Below, piece by piece: positions 9,101 to 15,100 of a stretch of 15,221 bases of DNA (position 1 is its first letter; each line of letters opens with the position of its first letter). The stretch is from Baffinella frigidus. Its lineage: Eukaryota; Cryptophyceae; Cryptomonadales; Baffinellaceae. The stretch covers positions 433,122 through 448,342 of the forward strand of contig MU646547.1 of assembly GCA_026770585.1 (NCBI GenBank), given 5' to 3'. Below the pieces are notes generated by a model. That model worked only from the letters and a program-made list of their open reading frames with translations. It did no database searches and was not told the DNA's origin. Both the position numbers and the translations under genes were made by a program.

Positions 9101-12100
9101 CGAGACCACGAGGGTCAGCGCGTTCCCCGCGCGGGTGTCCGACACGACCGTGGCCGCCACCCCGTCGATCTGCGCGGAGACGGTGGCGGAGGGGGACATC
9201 AGCGCGGCCGTCACGGTCACGAGGATGCCCCCGCCGAGGGGCCCGCGGGAGGGGTACGCGTTTGACAGCGCGGGCTCGGTGCCGGTCAGGATGGAGAGGG
9301 CGGACGCGCGCGAGGCGACGAGGGCGCCGTTGACGTAGAGGTTCGCGGCGAGCATGCCGACGGGCGCCTGGAAGACGTCCATCATGGCGGAGACGCGCGC
9401 GTGCGAGGCCGTGGAGAAGCGCACGGTCACCTCCGTGGCCTCGAGGGCCGCCGCGCCGCTCCCCTCGTACACCAGCTCCACGCGGATCGCGTGCGCCGCG
9501 GAGAGCTTGTAGCTGAGCGAGGACACCTCGAAGACGATGGGGATCTTGGCCGTGCTCGTCGAGCGCATGACAGGCGTCGCGCGAGGGCTCGGGCCATACG
9601 CCACGCTCGCACCCTTCCACGCCGCACTAGTCGCCAGGACCTCGACCGTCGACAGCATCGCTGTTTTGGCTTCCACGGAAAGACTCGCGGAGATCTGGGG
9701 CCCGGCGGAGGTCCCGAGAGTGAGGGTAGTGGCGCCGGCGGGGAGGGCGGGGGTGGAGCACTTGAGGGAGGTGAGCTGTGAGGCGGCGTCGTATGTGGCG
9801 CCGCAGCACGACTGCAGGGCCCCGTTGAAGCGCACGTCGTTGTAGCACCCGTCGGTCAGGAACATGGCGAGGTTCGCCGCGTGCACCTCCACGTCCGCGT
9901 TCTCCATCGCCGGGATGAAGCTCGGGATCAGGGACACGATGTACGGCGAAGAGCTGGCGTGGTACGTGTAGTCAAACGGCACCGTCCACCCCCCCGTGGC
10001 GCTCGTCACGTTCAAGGTCACCACCGCCTTGCTCGCGGATCCGAGCACCGGCACCGGGGCCGCGAATTTCACAGTCGTGACATCCACGGTAGACTGCATC
10101 ACCTCCAGAGGCCACGCGGCGGGGTGGTTCGCCAGCTGGGGGGAGGTGGAGAGGAGCGCAACGTCGGTGGCGGTGAGCACGCGCCCGACGCCCTTGAGCG
10201 TGGCCAGCACCTGCGTCCCCCCGCCCGCCCCCCCGGCCGCGGGGAACACCGCCTGCAACACCGCGGATTCCTTCGGGATGTAGGTGAACGTGAACGCCGC
10301 CGAGGGCTGGAGGGTGATGGTTGAGGGGGACGCGCCGATCCCGAGTTCGACGAGGACTGTCCCCGGGGAGAGCGCGGGGGGGGCCGTGATGGTGAACACC
10401 GTGCGGGTCCCCATGCGGTCCTGGTACGAAGCGCATGCCGCCGTGGTGAGGACCCCGCCGAAGGACGCGCTGCAGTAGCCGCCCGCGGGGAAGCCGCGCG
10501 CGTAGGCGCGGATGACGGCCCCGCCCTCGACGGAGGCTGTGTTGGTGTCGACGTAGGCGAGCGTGGGCTTCTCGAGGAAGGCGCAGTGCGTGGTGTTCAT
10601 CTCGCCCGCGCCCGCAGGGTTCCACCCGCGGATCGAGAAGTAGAGGTGGACGCCTGTGACGAGCGGCTTCGAGAAGAGCGACGTTTTGCGGAGCGTGGTG
10701 GTGTCGCGGTTCACGAAGTCCACGTCGAAGTCTGCAAAGTCCGAGGAGAGGGATGTGCGGACCTGGTTTGGGGTTGAGGGGTTCGGGGTTAGGGGTTCGG
10801 GTTCGGGGTTCAGGGTTTAGGGTTCAGGGTTTGGGGTTGAGAGTTTGGGGTTTGGGGTTCAGGGATTAGGTGGGGACCTCGAAGCCCTGGAGGCTCTCGG
10901 GGGCCTGCGACGGCGCGACCCACGACATGTCGATCGCGGCGGGGTCCGTGCAGGTGATGAGCACCGACGTCGGCTTGTTCGGGACCCCGAGGAAGGTGAG
11001 CGACACGGGGGAGGAGGCGGGGGACGTCCCGACTTCGTTGATCGCCGTGACGCGGAAGTAGGAGGTGAGCCCGTTGGCGCGCCCGCCGGCGATGAACTGC
11101 AGCTCGGTCCCGATCACGCGCCGCGGGTTCGAAAAGGTCGGGCACGTCGTCTTGGGACTGGTCGGCGTCGCCTTGACGAAATCGGCGTCATCACACTGCT
11201 CGATCTCGTACTCCTTCACCTCCCGCGTCCCAAACCCATCCCCCGTATCCAGCGGCGCGAGCCACCGCAGGAGGAAATCCGTCCCCTGGGCGTTGATCGT
11301 CAAGTTGCGCGGTTCGGAAGGCGCGACGATCGCGCGTCCGAAGTCGATCGCGAACTCTCCGGCACCCACGCGCGTCAGAGCCGAGATGCGGAAGTAGTAG
11401 TCCCGCCCCTTCTGCAGCCCCCCGACGGGGTACGACAGCGCGGGGATGTTCTCGAGTACGGATTGGGACTCGGTGGCGCACGCGCGCACGCGCGCGGCTG
11501 CGCCGGCGGCGTAGGCCGTCGACGACGGGCAAGAGCCGTCGAAGCGCCGCGACGCGCACACCGTCGTGGCGGCCGTGAAGGTGGTGGCCGTGGACGCGAC
11601 GCACGCCGGGGCGACGACGACGCACGCGGAAACGCCGGCGAGCCCTGCAGCGGTGACGGGGAGCGGGGCGCAGATGGAGCGGCACGAGCAGGGGTCGGAG
11701 AGGTTGGTGCGCGCCGTGGTGAGAATGATGCTGGAAACGCTGTTTGGGAGGATCAGGCCTGCGCCCGTGTATTCCAGGTCCAGCGGTTCCGCGAGGACCT
11801 GGGGTTTGGGGTTTGGGGTTTGGTGTTTAGGATTTAGTGTTTGGTTTTTGAGGTTTGGGGTTTGTGGTTTGAGGTTCAGGGGTGGGGGTTTAGGGTGTAG
11901 GGCTTCGGGTTGAGGGTTGAGGGTTTCGGGTTTTCGGCTTGAGGGTTTTGGGTTTAGACCGTGCGGACGACGTGATGCGCGGCGGGGACGGAGAATCCCG
12001 TGGCGTTCCCGAAGAGCGAGGACAGCGAGTACTCGATCGAGTACGCGGTGATTGGGTACGCGATCCCATCTCCCACCCCCTGCCGCACGGTCAAGAGGTC

Positions 12101-15100
12101 AAAGGTCAACGGTTTAGAGGTCAGAGGTCATTCAGGGTCCCAGAGGTCATGCAGGGTCCTGGTTTTCGGGGATTTTGGGGTTCTAGTTTGAAGGTTTAGG
12201 GTTCGATGCCATCCCCGACCCCCTGGTGCAGAGGATCTAGCGGTCAGGATCCCGGGTTCCGGGTGTTCGGGTTTCAAATTTCGGGTTCTGAGGGTTTGGG
12301 TTAGGCGGCGGCACGTCGAGCACGGGGATGCACCTAGTCGAGTTCAGGGTTCAGGGTTCAGGGTTCAGGGTTCAGGGTTCAAGGTTCATGGTTCAGGGTT
12401 CAGGGTGCAGGGTCTTGCAGGGTTTAGGGTTCCAACCTGGTCGAGCGGCGCGCGCCACGTGACCGTGAGCTCGTTGGGGTCCGTCGGGGCCACGAACTTT
12501 GCCAGCCCGGTTGGCAGGAGGGGCGCCTTCGAGACGCCCACCACCCGCTCCAGGACGGGCGCGGACGCGGCGCCTGGGGTGTGGTTTTGGGGTTCGGGGT
12601 TTGGGGTGTGCGGTTTTGGGGTTTGGGGTTTGGGGTTTGGGGTTTGGGGTTTGGGGTTTGGGGTTGAGGGTTTGGGGTTTGGGGTTTGAGATTTGGGGTT
12701 GAGGGATTAGAGTTTGGGGCTTAGGGTTTACCGGTGCCCGCGGAGGTGATGGCTTTCACGCGGAAGTAGTACATGACCCCTGGTTTAGGATTTTGAGTTT
12801 AAGGTTTAAGGTTTAGGGTTTAGGGTTTAGGGTTCAGGGTTCAGGGTTCAGGGTCCAGGGTTTAGGGTTTAGGTGTTCATGGTTTAGGGGTCAGGGTTAA
12901 GGGTGTAGGCGTTTAGGGTTTAGGGTTTGGGGTTTACCGCGGAGAAGGTTCGAGACAGGGATCGCGAGCTCGGGGAGGGTGTTGGTCTGCACGACGGCCG
13001 CGAACGAGAGCGTCGCGGAGACTTCGACCGCGTACTGCGAGACGTTGAAGGACGCGGTCCCCGTGCCCGTGTCGAGCGGCTTCGCGAAGGACACGGTCAC
13101 GCCCAGCCCCGTTTCTGTCGCGGTCGTCACTGAGACCTGCGTTGGGGTTGGGGTGTGGGGTTGAGGGTTGAGAGTTAAGAGTTCAGGGTTTAGGGTCTAG
13201 GGTTTTGGTTTCAGGGTTCAGGGTTTAGGGTTTCGGGTTCAGGGTTTAGTGTTGGTTTAGTGTTGGTTTTGGGTTGGTCTAGGGATGGTTGAGGGTTTAC
13301 CGGCGCGCTCGACAGCCCGATGGCCCCTACCGATGCCGGCTGCGACGAGAGAGACGACCTGGTTTTAGGGTTTGGGTTTAGTGTTCAGTGTTCAGTGTTT
13401 AGGGTATAGGGTATAGGGTTGAGTGTTTAGTGTTTTGGGTTGAGTGTTTAGTGTTTAGAGTTCAGTTAAGGGTTTCGGGTGTAGGGTTTGACCCCGCGAG
13501 GTTCTCCGCGAAGAGGCGGAAGTAGTACGTCTTGCCCTTCTCGAAGCCCGAGATGACGACGGACGTCTGGTCGGGAAGGACGCGGAACAGGACGTTGCGT
13601 AGCGGGAGGAACTCGACGAGGGGCGCGAACCTGGGTTGGGGTTTGGTGTTTGGTGTTTGGGGTTTGGTGTTTGGTGTTTGTGGGTTTATGGTTTATGGTT
13701 TATGGTTTATGGTTTATGGTTTATGGTTTATGGTTTATGGTTTATGGTTTATGGTTTATGGTTTATGGTTTGTGGTGTAGGGGCGAACCCGAGATTAAGC
13801 GACGCCTGCACCAAGAAGAAAGTGAGCGCGTCTTCCGTGCAGTTCGTCGCCTGATTTAGGGTTCAGGGTTCAGGGGTCAGGGTTTAGAGTTTAGGGTTCA
13901 GGGTTCAGGGTTCAGGGTCTAGGGTTTAAGTTTTAGGTTTCAGTGGTTAGGGTTCAGGGATCAGGGTTCAGGGTTCAGGGTACAGGTTGTAGTGTTCAGG
14001 ATTTAGTGTTCAGTGTTCAGGATTTAGGGTTCAGGATTTAGTGTTCAGTATTCAGTGTTCAGCGGTCACGGTTCAGGGTTTAGAGTTTATGGTTAAGGGG
14101 TTACCGCGCCCGCGCCCTGATCACCCGCCTGGCTCCAATCGAGGCGCACCGAGGACCCGCCCGCGATGCTCGCGACGAGGTTCAGGGGGGGGTTGGAGCG
14201 CTCGATCGCGCAGGATGCTGTCGAGGCCGCGTCGGAGCGGTCGGCGTTGTTCACGGTCGTCACCAAGAACGTGTACTTGCCCCCCTTGAGGAAATAGTCC
14301 AGGAGCACGACCGACGTCCGTCCGGCGGGAACGAAGGAGGTGATGGTACAGGTTGTGAGGCATCCGACCCCCACGCACGACGATCCGTCCAGACAGAACT
14401 GCTCCCCGCCGACCCACGTCCCCGCGGCGTCGTATATCACGACTTCGTAATATACGTTGACCCCGAACGCGAGCTGGTAGTCGTTGGCCCCGAGCCCGAC
14501 GTCCACCTGGTTTGGGGTTTGGGGTTGAGGGTTCTGAGGCCAAGATTTATGGTTTATGGTTTATGGTTTATTGTTTATGGTTCATGGTTTATGGTTTATG
14601 TTTTTTTTACTTCATGGTTTATGGTCAGGAGTAATTACCGGAGTGACCCACGAGACGTTGACGCGGCGCGGGCCGAGGTCGGGCTGCGCGGCGAGCGCGA
14701 GGACAGCCTGCGGCTTGCCAATCGCCGTCGCGCGCGTCGCCGTCGCGGGCGGCCCGGCGCCCACGCGGTTCACCGCGTACACCGTTACCTGCGGTGGAGT
14801 TTGGGGTTTGGAGGTTGGGGTGTGGGGTGTGGGGTGTTGGGTTTGGGATTTGGGGTTCGGGATTTGGGGTTTGGGTTGTGGTGTTTGGTGTTTGGTGTTT
14901 GGGGTTGGGGTGTGGAGTTTGTGGTTTAGGGTTCAGGGTTCAGGGATTAGGGTGTGGGGTGACCTTGAAGTCCTCGTAGGTGGTGACGCCCTGGGAGGTG
15001 AGCACGTCGATGTCGAGGAAGGTGACAACCTCGCCCTCGTCGGCCGCGCGGGTGTTCACTGTCTGCGCGGTCCCGAACCGGCAGCAGGCGTCTACGCCCG

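Noticed and set aside
8961-9620. Long alternative minus-strand frames over exons 12 and 20 (8961-9620, 9972-10625, 6146-6400) and plus-strand frames such as 5669-6253
   Set aside because: They are high-GC shadow frames with Arg/Gly/Pro-rich composition and no Ig-fold pattern. The chosen frame carries TIG motifs and joins the neighbouring exons in phase.
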